NCBI RefSeq assembly: GCF_900101175.1
Contig: NZ_FNFQ01000010.1
Span: forward strand, 89,232-153,231
Direction of reading: 5' to 3'
Length of the DNA stretch: 64,000 nucleotides
Origin: Stenotrophomonas pavanii
GTDB taxonomy: Bacteria; Pseudomonadota; Gammaproteobacteria; Xanthomonadales; Xanthomonadaceae
Positions 47,851-57,875 of this stretch are shown here, piece by piece (position 1 is the first letter of the stretch; the number at the start of each line of letters is the position of its first letter). The notes below the pieces were generated by a model that was not told the DNA's origin, made no database searches, and was given only the letters and a program-made list of their open reading frames with translations. The translations under genes and the position numbers were made by a program.

Positions 47851-48306
47851 TCAGTGCTTGCGCGCGCGGCGGCGCACCGCGCCGGTCTTGGCCGCTTCCA
47901 CCGGCAGCGGAGCCTCATCGTCTTCACCCAGCCGCTGCAGGATCGGGCATTCCGGGCGCTCATCGCCGGCACAGCAGCGGATCAGCGATTTCAGCGTATC
48001 GGCCATCTGCCGCATGTGCTCGATGCGCTGTTCCAGGTCGGCGATGTGCTGCTCGGCCAGCTGCTTGACATCGGCACTGTGGCGCGACGTGTCGTTCCAC
48101 AGGCCCAGCAGGTCGCCGATCTCGGCCACCTGGAAGCCGAGATCGCGCGCGCGGCGGATGAAGCGCAGGCGATGGATGTCGGCCTGCGAATACGCCCGAT
48201 AGCCCGACTCCGTTCTATCCGCCGCAGGAATCAGGCCGATCTGTTCGTAGTAGCGGATCATCTTCGCCGACACGCTGGAGGCCTTGGCGGCTTCACCGAT
48301 GTTCAT
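47851..48306 (-). CDS. cueR: MerR-family copper-responsive regulator CueR
   Basis: The 151-residue regulator starts MNIGEAAKASSVSAKMIRYYE with a MerR helix-turn-helix, a dimerisation coiled coil, and the Cu(I)-binding end CCAGDERPECPIL. I chose ATG at 48306 because AAGGAG lies 6 bases upstream; an ATG 5 codons earlier overlaps the copA stop. It is translated after copA and should activate the 19-base-spacer promoters of copA and copZ. Confidence 0.93.
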   Translation of the reverse strand: MNIGEAAKASSVSAKMIRYYEQIGLIPAADRTESGYRAYSQADIHRLRFIRRARDLGFQVAEIGDLLGLWNDTSRHSADVKQLAEQHIADLEQRIEHMRQMADTLKSLIRCCAGDERPECPILQRLGEDDEAPLPVEAAKTGAVRRRARKH

Positions 48307-48317
48307 GCGGATCTCCT

Positions 48318-50816
48318 TCATTGGGTCGCAGCGGCGGCATCGGCCATCGGTGGCTGGAAGCGGCGCAGGCGCAGTGCGTTGCCCAGCACGAACACACTGG
48401 ACAGCGCCATCGCACCGGCCGCCAACACCGGCGACAGCAGCACGCCCCAGACCGGGTACAGCACGCCGGCGGCCACCGGAATCAACGCGGTGTTGTAGGC
48501 GAAGGCCCAGAACAGGTTCTGCCGGATGTTGCCCAGCGTCGCCTTCGATAGCGCAATGGCGTTCGGTACGCCCTGCAGGTTGCCCGACATCAGCACCACA
48601 TCAGCCGATTCCACCGCGATATCGGTACCGGTGCCAATGGCCAGGCCGACATCGGCCTCGGCCAGTGCTGGCGCGTCATTGATACCGTCGCCGACGAAGG
48701 CGATCTGGCCGTAGGTGGACTTCAAGCGACGCACCGCTTCGACCTTGCCTTCCGGCAGCACCTCGGCCACGACCTCGTCGATGCCCAGCTGGCGCGCGAT
48801 CGCCTGCGCGGTCCCGGCGTTGTCACCGGTGATCATCGCCACCTTCAGGCCGAGCTGATGCAATGCCGCGATTGCGGCCGGCGTGCTCGGTTTGATCGGA
48901 TCGGATACCGCGATGATCGCGGCCAGGCGACCGTCGATGGCGGCATACAGCGGCGACTTGCCCTGGGTGCCCAGCGCTGCCGCCAGCGTCGCAAACACAG
49001 TGATGTCCACGCCGATGTCGCGCATGAAGCGATCGGCACCGACCTCCACCCGCGCACCATCCACGCTGGCCCGCACGCCCATGCCGGTGACCGATTCGAA
49101 GTCGACCATCGACGGCAGCGCGATGCCCTGCTCGATGACTGCATCGACGATGGCGCGGGCAACCGGATGCTCCGAGCGCGATTCCACGGCGGCAACTGCC
49201 GCCAGCACCGTGCTGCGATCGAAGCCACCGGTGATCTCGAAGTCGGTCAGGCGCGGGCGGCCTTCGGTCAGCGTGCCGGTCTTGTCCACCGCCACCACCC
49301 GCGCATCCTTCAGCAGCTGCAGTGCCTCGCCCTTGCGGAACAGCACGCCCATCTCGGCGCCACGGCCGGTACCGACCATGATCGAGGTCGGCGTGGCCAG
49401 TCCCATCGCGCAAGGGCAGGCAATGATCAGCACCGCCACCGCATTGACCAGCGCGAAGCTCAGCGCCGGTGACGGGCCCAAGATCAACCAGACCACGAAG
49501 GTCGCCAGCGCGGCCAGCATCACCGCCGGCACGAACCACAGGGTGACCTTGTCGACCACCGCCTGGATCGGCAGCTTCGAGCCCTGCGCCTGTTCCACCA
49601 TGCGGATGATCTGCGCCAGCATGGTCTGCGCGCCCACCGCCGTGGCGCGCACCGTCAGTGCGCCCGTCTGGTTGACGGTGCCGCCGACCACGCTGCTGCC
49701 CGGCTGCTTCCCGACCGGGACCGGCTCGCCGCTGATCATCGACTCGTCGATGAAGCTGCGGCCTTCGACCACCTCGCCGTCCACCGGCACGCGCTCGCCC
49801 GGACGCACTTCCACCACGTCGCCGCTCAGCACTTCATTGACCGGGACATCCACCGTTCGGCCGTCACGGATCACATGGGCGACCTTGGCCTGCAGATTGA
49901 CCAAGCGCTTGATCGCCTCGGAGGTACGGCCCTTGGCACGCGCCTCGAGGAAGCGGCCGAGCAGGATCAGCGCGACGATCACCGCCGCCGCTTCGTAGTA
50001 GACGTTCACCGTGCCCGCCGGCAGCAGCCTTGGCAGGAAGGTCGCCACCACCGAGTAACCGAATGCCGCGGCGGTACCCACCGCCACCAGCGAGTTCATG
50101 TCCGGCGCACGCCGCAGCAACGCGGGCACGCCCTTCTGGTAGAAGCGACGACCGGGAACGGCCAGCACCAGCGCGGTCAGCACGAACTGCAGGTACCAGC
50201 TGGCCTGCATGCCGATCGTGGACATCACCCATGCGTGCATGCCGGGGATCAGGTGCGAGCCCATCTCCAGCACGAACACCGGCAGTGCCAGCGCGGCGGC
50301 CAGGATGAGATCGCGCTTCAGCTCCGCGCGCTCGGCATCCTTCTTTTCCGCCGCTTCGTCATCGGACTGCACACCCGCCTCGATCACGCGTGCGTCATAG
50401 CCGGCCTTGTCGATCGCGGCGACCAGCGCCGCAGCATCCGCCACGCCGCCCACCGTGGCGCGCTCGGTGGCCAGGTTCACGCTGGCCTGGCTGACGCCGG
50501 GCACGGCCAGCAGCGCACGTTCGACCCGGCCGACGCAGGACGCGCAGGTCATGCCCTCCACCGCCAGCTCAGTGGTACCGGCGGGCACGTCATAGCCCGC
50601 CCGCTCCACCGCCTGGATCAGCGCTGCGCGATCGACCGGGCCCGACGGGCGGATGTCCGCCCGCTCGGTGGCCAGGTTCACCGCGACACTTCCCACGCCC
50701 TCGACCCTGGACAGTGCCGCTTCGACCCTGCCCACGCAGCTGGCGCAGGTCATGCCCTCGATCGGCAGGCTGATCGGGGCGCTAGTGGGGACGGCAGTGG
50801 CGCGTGGCGTGCTCAT
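48318..50816 (-). CDS. copA: Cu(I)-exporting P1B-type ATPase
   Basis: The 832-residue inner-membrane pump has two N-terminal HMA domains (each with GMTCASC), eight expected membrane helices, the CPC metal site in [15 protein letters not shown], the phosphorylation site [13 protein letters not shown] and [14 protein letters not shown]. It pumps Cu(I) out of the cytoplasm. ATG at 50816 ([11 protein letters not shown]); the 43 open codons upstream lack similarity and cover the promoter. cueR follows after 11 bases. Confidence 0.96.
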   Translation of the reverse strand: MSTPRATAVPTSAPISLPIEGMTCASCVGRVEAALSRVEGVGSVAVNLATERADIRPSGPVDRAALIQAVERAGYDVPAGTTELAVEGMTCASCVGRVERALLAVPGVSQASVNLATERATVGGVADAAALVAAIDKAGYDARVIEAGVQSDDEAAEKKDAERAELKRDLILAAALALPVFVLEMGSHLIPGMHAWVMSTIGMQASWYLQFVLTALVLAVPGRRFYQKGVPALLRRAPDMNSLVAVGTAAAFGYSVVATFLPRLLPAGTVNVYYEAAAVIVALILLGRFLEARAKGRTSEAIKRLVNLQAKVAHVIRDGRTVDVPVNEVLSGDVVEVRPGERVPVDGEVVEGRSFIDESMISGEPVPVGKQPGSSVVGGTVNQTGALTVRATAVGAQTMLAQIIRMVEQAQGSKLPIQAVVDKVTLWFVPAVMLAALATFVVWLILGPSPALSFALVNAVAVLIIACPCAMGLATPTSIMVGTGRGAEMGVLFRKGEALQLLKDARVVAVDKTGTLTEGRPRLTDFEITGGFDRSTVLAAVAAVESRSEHPVARAIVDAVIEQGIALPSMVDFESVTGMGVRASVDGARVEVGADRFMRDIGVDITVFATLAAALGTQGKSPLYAAIDGRLAAIIAVSDPIKPSTPAAIAALHQLGLKVAMITGDNAGTAQAIARQLGIDEVVAEVLPEGKVEAVRRLKSTYGQIAFVGDGINDAPALAEADVGLAIGTGTDIAVESADVVLMSGNLQGVPNAIALSKATLGNIRQNLFWAFAYNTALIPVAAGVLYPVWGVLLSPVLAAGAMALSSVFVLGNALRLRRFQPPMADAAAATQ

Positions 50817-50846
50817 GATCGGATTCCCGGGATTCCTTCTGGATGC

Positions 50847-50884
50847 GGACAGGCTAAACCTTGCCATCGTGGGAAGGTCAAATC
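50847..50884 (-). promoter_or_regulatory. CueR-type promoter/operator of copA
   Basis: On the minus strand TTGACC and TAGCCT are 19 bases apart, with the dyad ACCTTCCCACG ... GCAAGGT in the spacer (50858-50878). Spacing and half-sites match the copZ promoter, so both should answer to CueR. Confidence 0.82.
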
Positions 50885-50938
50885 CAGCCTGTCCGCAGTT
50901 CCTGAATGGCACCCGGCATCCACGTCCGTGCATGGCCA

Positions 50939-50960
50939 GATCCACGCATGGCGTGGATCC
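50939..50960. repeat. ATCCACGC-class palindrome
   Basis: GATCCACGCATGGCGTGGATC without a GTAG tip, split as GATCCACGCA and TGGCGTGGATC. It lies between the copA promoter and the end of receptor 2, a likely transcript end for the receptor. Confidence 0.65.
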
Positions 50961-50980
50961 ATCGCCGGCGGCAGCTCGCC

Positions 50981-53938
50981 TCAGAAGGTGAACACATACT
51001 CCAGTGCGAACTCGCGGCCGACCGCGCTCAGCAGGCGGGTCGGGGCGAAGTCATAGTCCAGCTTGTACGGGTCCTTGTGGTTCCAGCTGGCCGAATTGAA
51101 CACGTTGTTGACGTAGACATTGACCTTGGCGTGCTCGGTTACCTGATAGCCCACGTTGACGTTCCAGGTGATGAACGGCCCGACCCGGCCGAAGTAGCGC
51201 GAGGTCTGCTGGCCGGCATTGGGGTTCGGGTTCACCGAGCCATCCGGCAACCGTGCCGGTTCCACGCAGTTCAGCGACGGACTGTCACTGGGCACATAAC
51301 CGTCGGCGAACGGCAGGCAGCCGCCAGGGTTGTCCAGACGATCGGTGCCCCAGTGGTAACGCACGCCCGGCACCGAACCGATGCGGTCGGCATACACGTT
51401 GGCGTTCCAGTTGCCGCGTTGCCAGGCCAGGCTCGCGCGCAGCTTGCTGCGCAGGTCGCGGTCGCGGCGTTCCGGATTCGGATCGGCGGCGTAGCGCTGT
51501 TCCTTGGTCGAGATCTGGTTGGTGTAGTTCACCCCAAGCTGGAAGCTGCCCCACTGGGCGGTTTCCAGCCGGTAACGCGCGGTCAGGTCGATGCCGCGCA
51601 CTTCGCGGCTGGCCAGGTTGAACGGGCCGCGCTCGATCGACACCAGCCGGCCACTGCTGTCACGGTTCACGCGGGCCAGGATGCCGGCGCAATAGTCGCC
51701 ACCGGCCGGATTGGCCCACGGCGTGCCATCGATGTTCTTGCCGGTCAGGCAGCCGGCCTCGCTGGCCAGCACCTCGTCGGCGCCGACGTCGACGATCATG
51801 TCTTCCAGCTTGATCGCCCAGTAGTCGGCGCTGACCGACAGGTTGGGCATCACGTCCCAGACAAAGCCGACCGTCCACGAATCGCCGGTCTCCGAGCGCA
51901 GCAGCGGCGTGCCGCGCCGGTTCACGTCGAAGGTGTACCAGACATCGGTGTTGCCCACCCCGCAGTTGTTGACCAGGTAGGCACCGCTCTGGATGCAGCG
52001 CAGGCGGTCATAGGTCTGCACTTCGGAACTGCTCGGCTGGCCCAGCAGGTAATGCATGTCCGGCGCATGGAAACTGGTGGCATACGAGCCACGCACCAGC
52101 AGCGATTCGACCGGACGCCATTCCAGGCCAACGTTCCAGGTGGTTTCCTTCTGGCTGCCGATGTCCAGCGCCTGGCTGCTGTCATCGGCCTTGTAGTTGC
52201 CGTAGCGGTCGTAGCGCGCGGCTGCGGTGGCGGTCACGCTGTCCAGCAGCGGAATCTTGAACTCGACGCCGGCCGAATAGCGGGTGCGTTCGCCGCCACC
52301 GCGGTCAACGTTCTGCAGGTCGAAGTCGATACCGGCGCGCGGGTCCGGGCTGAGGTGATAGCCCTGCTGCGCCACTTCGGCCACGGCGGCGAACGAGATC
52401 GGGCCCGCCCAGCCCTGGAACAGCTCACCGGTGATGTCCGCCGAGGCCTGGTTGACCCACGATGACGCGCGGTTCCTCGCCACCGTACCCATCTGCCAGT
52501 ACTGGTCCGGCGTCAGCGGGTTCCACCAGCGCGACTCGTTCAGCGCGTAGATCGCCTCGCCATCGGCGGTGGTGCCCAGGCGCGGGCCGAGGAAATAATC
52601 GTACGACTTCTGCTCGTCGACCACGTTCTGCCGTTCTTCCACGCGGTAATAGGAACGCCCCACCGTCGCGCTCCAGTCGAAGCGGTCGGCGAGGCGGCCA
52701 CGCAGGCCGGCGCTCCAGTCCCAGGACAGTTCACGATTGGTGTTGCGCAGCGTATCCAGGCCGCCGACCTCGTTCGGGGTGAACTGGCGCACGCCCAGGA
52801 TCGGCCGGTTACGGTTGGCGTCCCAGTAATAGCCGTTGGCATCGTCGATCAGCGAGACGCTGGGTGGATTGGTGCCCCAGATCGCTTCGGAGCGGTACAC
52901 CGCCAGGTTGGTCCAGGCCTGCAGGTCGCTGCTGAAATCGAAGGTGGCATACAGGTTGCCGGACACGTTCTCGGCACCACCGGTGAGCAGCCAGTTGGCG
53001 TAGTCGGCGCTCATGCCGCACAGGCGGCCGGTGTTGGTGATGCGGTTGGCGGCGTAGTTGTAGACCAGCCGATCGGCCGTGTAGTACTCACCGTCGAACT
53101 TCTCGCAGGTACCGGTGGGTGGCGCCAGGCGCTGGCCCGTCGTCGGATCGATCAGCGCCAGCCCGGCCGTGGGACGGAAGCCGACCTTGCGCTGCTCCAT
53201 GTTCCAGGACGCATACGGTGCATCATCGGCATCGTCCATCTGCGGGCGATCACGGCCGAACAACGGATCGCGCTTGGTGTACTGCAACGCATAGGTCACG
53301 CTCCAGTTGTCCCCTGTCCTGCCGCCGGCCCAGGACAGGTCCCAGGTATCGCGTCCGCCTTCGGTGGAGGTGCCGCCGCGCACGCGCACTTCGTCACCGT
53401 CGTAGTTGGTCTTGAGGATGACGTTGACCACGCCGGCGATCGCATCCGAGCCATAGATGGCCGAGGCGCCACCGGTCAGCACTTCGATCCGCTCCACCGC
53501 CGCGGCCGGAATGTTGCCGTAGTTGGAGAAGTTGGTTTCGCCGCCGTACGGCAGCGGGTAATCGGCCACGCGGCGGCCGTTGACCAGCAGCAGCGAGCGG
53601 TTCGGCCCCATCCCGCGCAGATTCAGCCCGCTGGCGTTGGGCGTGTGCGAACCCCACTGCGAGGCCGCTTCGACGGTACCGGTCGCTTCGGTAAGCGTCT
53701 TCAGCGCGTCATACACGCTGACGAAGCCCTCTTTCTGGATCTGCTGCGCGGTGATCACGTTGACCGGGGCCGGGCCTTCGACCGCGGCGCGCTTGATGCG
53801 CGTGCCGGTAACGGTGACCGCGTCGAGATCCTGGGTGGAGGGGCTGGCGGCTTCCTGTGCGCTGGCTGCCAGCGGCAACAGGGCCAGGATCAGGGCCTGG
53901 GACAGGAGGTGACGACGCTTGTGGACGATCTGAGCCAT
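50981..53938 (-). CDS. TonB-dependent receptor, receptor 2
   Basis: The 985-residue outer-membrane receptor has a signal peptide ([18 protein letters not shown]), TonB-box-like [10 protein letters not shown], a plug ([20 protein letters not shown] ... [20 protein letters not shown]) and a barrel ending in [26 protein letters not shown] is typical of xanthomonad receptors. A LacI-type site before it ties it to receptor 1 and GH92. The two receptors are of different subtypes and are not tandem duplicates. Its substrate is inferred to be a glycan or glycopeptide. Confidence 0.9.
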   Translation of the reverse strand: MAQIVHKRRHLLSQALILALLPLAASAQEAASPSTQDLDAVTVTGTRIKRAAVEGPAPVNVITAQQIQKEGFVSVYDALKTLTEATGTVEAASQWGSHTPNASGLNLRGMGPNRSLLLVNGRRVADYPLPYGGETNFSNYGNIPAAAVERIEVLTGGASAIYGSDAIAGVVNVILKTNYDGDEVRVRGGTSTEGGRDTWDLSWAGGRTGDNWSVTYALQYTKRDPLFGRDRPQMDDADDAPYASWNMEQRKVGFRPTAGLALIDPTTGQRLAPPTGTCEKFDGEYYTADRLVYNYAANRITNTGRLCGMSADYANWLLTGGAENVSGNLYATFDFSSDLQAWTNLAVYRSEAIWGTNPPSVSLIDDANGYYWDANRNRPILGVRQFTPNEVGGLDTLRNTNRELSWDWSAGLRGRLADRFDWSATVGRSYYRVEERQNVVDEQKSYDYFLGPRLGTTADGEAIYALNESRWWNPLTPDQYWQMGTVARNRASSWVNQASADITGELFQGWAGPISFAAVAEVAQQGYHLSPDPRAGIDFDLQNVDRGGGERTRYSAGVEFKIPLLDSVTATAAARYDRYGNYKADDSSQALDIGSQKETTWNVGLEWRPVESLLVRGSYATSFHAPDMHYLLGQPSSSEVQTYDRLRCIQSGAYLVNNCGVGNTDVWYTFDVNRRGTPLLRSETGDSWTVGFVWDVMPNLSVSADYWAIKLEDMIVDVGADEVLASEAGCLTGKNIDGTPWANPAGGDYCAGILARVNRDSSGRLVSIERGPFNLASREVRGIDLTARYRLETAQWGSFQLGVNYTNQISTKEQRYAADPNPERRDRDLRSKLRASLAWQRGNWNANVYADRIGSVPGVRYHWGTDRLDNPGGCLPFADGYVPSDSPSLNCVEPARLPDGSVNPNPNAGQQTSRYFGRVGPFITWNVNVGYQVTEHAKVNVYVNNVFNSASWNHKDPYKLDYDFAPTRLLSAVGREFALEYVFTF

Positions 53939-54233
53939 GGGTGGTTGCTCTTCGAAGATGTGGACGCACGGGCGGACGGTGGCGCGGCACTACGACGGAT
54001 CCAGGCGCCTGGATCGGTTCACGACCGATACGGCACCTCCCCTGTGGATCGATCCAAACTAAAGCACAGCTGAACCACACCGGGCATGCGGCGATGCAGC
54101 AATGACCGGGGGAATGCCGTTAACGGCTCCCTCTACGCAGAACAATCAAAGGGTTGCGAAACATCATTGAGAGACCGGCGCACGAAGACGTGACACGGTC
54201 ACGACAGCCGCGCGCGGAACGGTTTTGTCCGCC
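53939..54233. promoter_or_regulatory. Receptor 2 upstream region
   Basis: The 295 bases hold no gene. A perfect 18-base palindrome, GATCCAGGCGCCTGGATC, is at 53998-54015, in the probable leader, and a LacI-type site is at 54044-54057. From 54110 to 54233 I see nothing distinct apart from lower GC. Confidence 0.5.
54044..54057 (-). promoter_or_regulatory. LacI-type operator before TonB receptor 2
   Basis: On the minus strand TTGGATCGATCCAC, one base off the pattern TTRRATCGATYNAA in the last AA pair, 106 bases before the receptor start. Confidence 0.65.
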
Positions 54234-54776
54234 TCAGCGATTCCCCTCACCCGAGCGAGTTGGGACGAAGCGGCCATTTCGGAGGGCGTAGTGGCTCGAC
54301 GTATCGCCTCCGGGTTCGTTACCCCACCAGTCGATGGTGAACCCGTCGTCACGCCAGATGACCGAGGAAAAGTCGGATTCACTGTGGGGTCGCCCTGCGT
54401 TCTGGCTGGCGAGGGACACGGATTCGAGGCAGCTGCTGACCAGGATCCGGCCGCGTTCAATGGGCTTCGGCGAGGTCAAATCGTAGACGAACAAACGGAT
54501 CTCGCGCCCCGCCCCACAGTGCCCCATCGGGTTGGAGGCGTTTGAATCGAACACCTGATATAGCGCACGGAAGCGCTTCTTCCCGATTCGATGTACGCGC
54601 GTGTCGACGAACGCGCCAGTAGCAGCAGCGGCTAGCGTCACGCCGTCCAGCACAGCGTCCATGCCGCCTCCCTCCGGTCCGGCCGCCGTCCAGGTCAACA
54701 GTGGGGGCCGTCCCTCCTCTCCAGCTATTGCGGCGGTGGGCAGCAGACAGAGAAGCAGCAAGAGCAGTCGAGACAT
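54234..54776 (-). CDS. Hypothetical secreted protein
   Basis: I do not recognise this 180-residue protein. It has a signal peptide (MSRLLLLLLCLLPTAAIAG), then a beta-rich part with FRALYQVFDSNASNPMGHCGAG and CLESVSLASQ (one likely disulfide), and a C-terminal IWRDDGFTIDWWGNEPGG. GC is lower than in neighbours. ATG at 54776 was chosen because the signal peptide begins there. No clear partner: it lies between the receptor and the glk-hydrolase-cutC group. Confidence 0.6.
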   Translation of the reverse strand: MSRLLLLLLCLLPTAAIAGEEGRPPLLTWTAAGPEGGGMDAVLDGVTLAAAATGAFVDTRVHRIGKKRFRALYQVFDSNASNPMGHCGAGREIRLFVYDLTSPKPIERGRILVSSCLESVSLASQNAGRPHSESDFSSVIWRDDGFTIDWWGNEPGGDTSSHYALRNGRFVPTRSGEGNR

Positions 54777-54990
54777 GCGGAAGGAGGGCCATTGCCACGG
54801 GGAGTCGGACCCACTGTCAACAATCCCCGCTTGATCGTCTACACGGAAACATGGATGCCCCCGCGTTCCGCTGTTTGGCAGACGGACTGGCGATCCGCGC
54901 ACGTCAGAAGCGTCACTTTTCGGCAAGGGGTGCGCGTTCGGCAGCGGGGTCGGAGCCCCTCTGCGAAGGGAACCGACCCCGGCCCTGCGA

Positions 54991-55722
54991 TCAGCCGTCC
55001 AGTGCCTGACGCAGTGCGGCCACGGTCGCGGTGCTGGTCTGGCTCCAGTCCGGGTCCAGACCGCGCAGCGCCGGGTTCTGGAACTGCATCGCCGAGCGGC
55101 GCAGGCCTTTTGCGGACGCGTGCAGTTCAGTACAGCCACTCCGTCGTGCCACGGTGGCGATGTTGGCCGGCCCCAGGCCCGCACCGGCCATCACCGTGAT
55201 GCGGCCTGCCGCCTGGGTGACCAGACCGGCGAGCATATCCACGCCCGCTTCGGCGCTGACCTGGCCGCCCGAGGTCAGCACGCGCTGGCAGCCCAGCCCG
55301 ATCACCTGCTCCAGCGCCGCCGACAGATCGCGGGCCGCATCGAAGGCGCGATGGAAGGTCACCTGCAACGGCCCGGCGGCCTGGACCAGCTCGCGGCAGA
55401 GCGCCAGGTCGATGCCACCCTGCACGTCCAGCGCACCGATCACCACGCCATCGCAGCCCAGCGCGCGGCACTGCGCGATGTCACGCAGCATCAGTTCGGT
55501 TTCCAGCGCGTCGTAGTGGAAGTCGCCCGGGCGTGGCCGCACCAGCACGAACAGCGGGATCGACAGGCGTTCGCGGGCAATCGCGATGCTGGCGAAGGAC
55601 GGCGTGGTGCCGCCCTCGGCCAGGTTGTCGAACAGCTCGATGCGGTCGGCGCCGCCGGCCTGCGCGGCCAGTGCCGAGGCCAACGAATTGCTGGCGACCT
55701 CCAGGGTCAGCCGCGTGCTCAC
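54991..55722 (-). CDS. cutC: CutC family protein
   Basis: The 243-residue TIM barrel starts TLEVASNSLASALAAQAGGADRIELFDNLAEGG (first part TLEVASNSLASALA) and has PGDFHYDALE, FHRAFDAARD and LTSGGQ, all CutC signatures. CutC was named for copper tolerance in E. coli, but its direct role in copper is disputed and its reaction is unknown. Here it overlaps the aspartylglucosaminidase-type gene by 4 bases and lies downstream of glk, so a role in glycan or sugar metabolism should be considered. Confidence 0.93.
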   Translation of the reverse strand: MSTRLTLEVASNSLASALAAQAGGADRIELFDNLAEGGTTPSFASIAIARERLSIPLFVLVRPRPGDFHYDALETELMLRDIAQCRALGCDGVVIGALDVQGGIDLALCRELVQAAGPLQVTFHRAFDAARDLSAALEQVIGLGCQRVLTSGGQVSAEAGVDMLAGLVTQAAGRITVMAGAGLGPANIATVARRSGCTELHASAKGLRRSAMQFQNPALRGLDPDWSQTSTATVAALRQALDG

Positions 55723-56720
55723 GCCTGGCTGCTCGTGTAGATCGACGGCGAGTCGCGCAGGTCATCCTGGCGCTGCGCATCGCACACCGCGTAGACGAAG
55801 CCGCGATGCAGCGCGTAGGCACCGACCTCGCCCTGCTTGTTCATCGCCAGGAAGCAGACCTGCAAGGTCTTGCTCGCTTCAGGCCGCTTGCGTACGACGC
55901 GGTCGATCGCCTCGCGGCAGGCCTGCGCCGGCGAACGCCCCTGGCGCATCAGCTCGACCACCAGGAACGAGGCGGCGTTGCGGATCATCTCCTCGCCCAC
56001 GCCCGAGGCAGTGGCCGCTCCGACGTCGTTGTCGACATACAGGCCAGCACCGATGATCGGGCTGTCGCCGACCCGGCCGTGCAGCTTCCAGGCCATGCCA
56101 CTGGTGGTGCACGCACCGGCCAGGCGGCCTTGGGCATCCAGCGCCAGCATGCCGATGGTGTCGTGGTTGTCGCTGTTACCGGGAATGCCTCGCCGCTCGG
56201 CGTTGATCTGCGGCTGGTACTTCTCGGTCTTCAGCCACTCGCGCCAGGCCGCTTCAGCCTGCGGGGTCAGCAGATGCTTGCGCTCGAACCCCTGCTGCAC
56301 CGCGAACTGCTGCGCGCCCTCGCCGACCAGCAGCACGTGCGGGCTGTTTTCCATCACTTTGCGGGCCACCGACACCGGATGCAGGATGTCGACCAGCGCG
56401 GCCACCGCGCCACAACGGCCATCGCCATCCATGATGCTCGCGTCCAGGCTGAGCACGCCGTCGCGATCGGGGTTGCCGCAATGGCCGACGGTGGGATTGC
56501 ACAGCTCGCTCTCGGCCCAGCGTGCGCCCGCTTCCACCGCATCCAGCGCGCTGCCGCCCTGCGACAGCACCTTCCATGCGGCCTGGTTGGCCGGCACGCC
56601 GAAGTCCCAGGTGGAAACCACCCTGGCCCCACCCTGCGTGCGTGCATGCACGCCCGGCAAGGCCGCCATGCCCGCGGCCAGTGCACCGGCCTGCAGGAAC
56701 TGCCTGCGATCCACCATCAT
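55719..56720 (-). CDS. Aspartylglucosaminidase-type N-terminal nucleophile hydrolase
   Basis: The 333-residue protein has a twin-arginine signal (MMVDRRQFLQAGALAAGMAAL), so it should be exported folded. It belongs to the isoaspartyl peptidase/aspartylglucosaminidase family: the self-cleavage site is in GNSDNHDTIGMLAL with nucleophile Thr near residue 187, then GRVGDSPIIGAGLYVDN. N-glycan context favours cleavage of the GlcNAc-Asn bond of glycoasparagines; isoaspartyl peptidase activity is the alternative. It lies 48 bases after glk and overlaps cutC by 4 bases. Confidence 0.85.
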   Translation of the reverse strand: MMVDRRQFLQAGALAAGMAALPGVHARTQGGARVVSTWDFGVPANQAAWKVLSQGGSALDAVEAGARWAESELCNPTVGHCGNPDRDGVLSLDASIMDGDGRCGAVAALVDILHPVSVARKVMENSPHVLLVGEGAQQFAVQQGFERKHLLTPQAEAAWREWLKTEKYQPQINAERRGIPGNSDNHDTIGMLALDAQGRLAGACTTSGMAWKLHGRVGDSPIIGAGLYVDNDVGAATASGVGEEMIRNAASFLVVELMRQGRSPAQACREAIDRVVRKRPEASKTLQVCFLAMNKQGEVGAYALHRGFVYAVCDAQRQDDLRDSPSIYTSSQA

Positions 56721-56768
56721 CCCCTCCCAGTCTGCAATGCGCGGCCGGCCCGATGCCGGCCCCGACGA

Positions 56769-57791
56769 TCAGTCGTGCGTGGGCTGCCGTGCGGCGTGCC
56801 AGACCGCTGCACCGAGCACGCCCAGCTGGCCGTGCTCCACGCGCCATACCGGCACCTGGCGCAGCACCTCGGTCAGCACGCCCTTGTTGAGGAAGCGCTC
56901 ACGGAAGCGGCCATCGGCCAGGAAATCCTGCACATGCGCGGAAATACCCCCGGCCAGGTACACCGAACGCGCACCGACGGCGATCGCTGCGTCGCCGGCC
57001 AGGCTGCCCAGCCAGGCACAGAACACCTGCAGTGTCTCCACCGCCAGCGCGTCTTCTCCGCTGCGCGCGGCGCCGATCAGTGCCTCGGTGCTGCTCCACA
57101 CCGGGGTGACGCCGCGCAGCTCGCACAGGCACGGATACAGGTTCATCAGGCCACTGCCGGACAGCACGCGCTCGTTGTCCACATGCGGCCAGCGCTGCAG
57201 CAGCTTGCCCAGCACCTGCAGCTCCAGCGCATTGCCGGCGCCGAGCGCGGCATGGCCGATTTCGCTGGCCAGCACCGGGCGCTCGCCATCGGCGAAGCGC
57301 AGCGCAGCACCCAGGCCGGTACCGGCGCCCAGCACCAGTGCCGGGAACGCCTGCGCCGGATCCGCGTCGCCATTCAGCGGCACCAGCGTGTCGGGCTGAA
57401 GGAAGGGAATGGCCAACGCCACCGCCTCGAAATCATTGATCAGCTGCAGTTCGCGCAGCCCGGACTGCGCGCGCGTGGCTGCGAGCGACACCGTCCACGG
57501 CAGGTTGGAATTGATCAGCACGTCGCCATCGAGCAGGCCGGCGATGGCGACCACTGCGGTCTGCACCGGCTGGCCGAGGCCTGCGGTGAAGTCAGCCAGG
57601 ATCGCGGCCAGGCTGGGATGCTCGGCACAGGCATAGGTGCGGTGGCTGCCCAACGACGGCGCCCTGCCAGGTGCGGTTTCAGCCAGCGCAAGGCGGGCGA
57701 AGGTGCCGCCAACATCGGCGACGACCAGGCGGCGCGGAAAACCGCCGCAGGTGGAGTCGGAGGAAACCGGGGACGCTGCTGCGATGGTCAC
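56769..57791 (-). CDS. glk: Glucokinase
   Basis: The 340-residue kinase of the bacterial Glk family has the phosphate loop VVADVGGTFARLAL, the substrate motif NDFEAVALAIPF, GAGTGLGAAL, and SEIGHAALG in place of the His-rich element of ROK kinases. It starts with GTG, 10 bases past a LacI-type site. It heads glk-hydrolase-cutC and would phosphorylate glucose taken in with or released from glycans. Confidence 0.92.
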   Translation of the reverse strand: MTIAAASPVSSDSTCGGFPRRLVVADVGGTFARLALAETAPGRAPSLGSHRTYACAEHPSLAAILADFTAGLGQPVQTAVVAIAGLLDGDVLINSNLPWTVSLAATRAQSGLRELQLINDFEAVALAIPFLQPDTLVPLNGDADPAQAFPALVLGAGTGLGAALRFADGERPVLASEIGHAALGAGNALELQVLGKLLQRWPHVDNERVLSGSGLMNLYPCLCELRGVTPVWSSTEALIGAARSGEDALAVETLQVFCAWLGSLAGDAAIAVGARSVYLAGGISAHVQDFLADGRFRERFLNKGVLTEVLRQVPVWRVEHGQLGVLGAAVWHAARQPTHD

Positions 57792-57801
57792 GCTGGCCTG
57801 C

Positions 57802-57815
57802 TTGGATCGATTGAA
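57802..57815 (-). promoter_or_regulatory. LacI-type operator before glk
   Basis: TTGGATCGATTGAA, 11 bases before the glk GTG, overlapping its leader. It links the glk-hydrolase-cutC operon to the GH92 and receptor regulon. Confidence 0.68.
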
Positions 57816-57875
57816 TCGCCCCGATTCTCAGGCATCGGGGCCGCTTTGCCTAGCGCGACGGCGGTTCAGGTTGGC

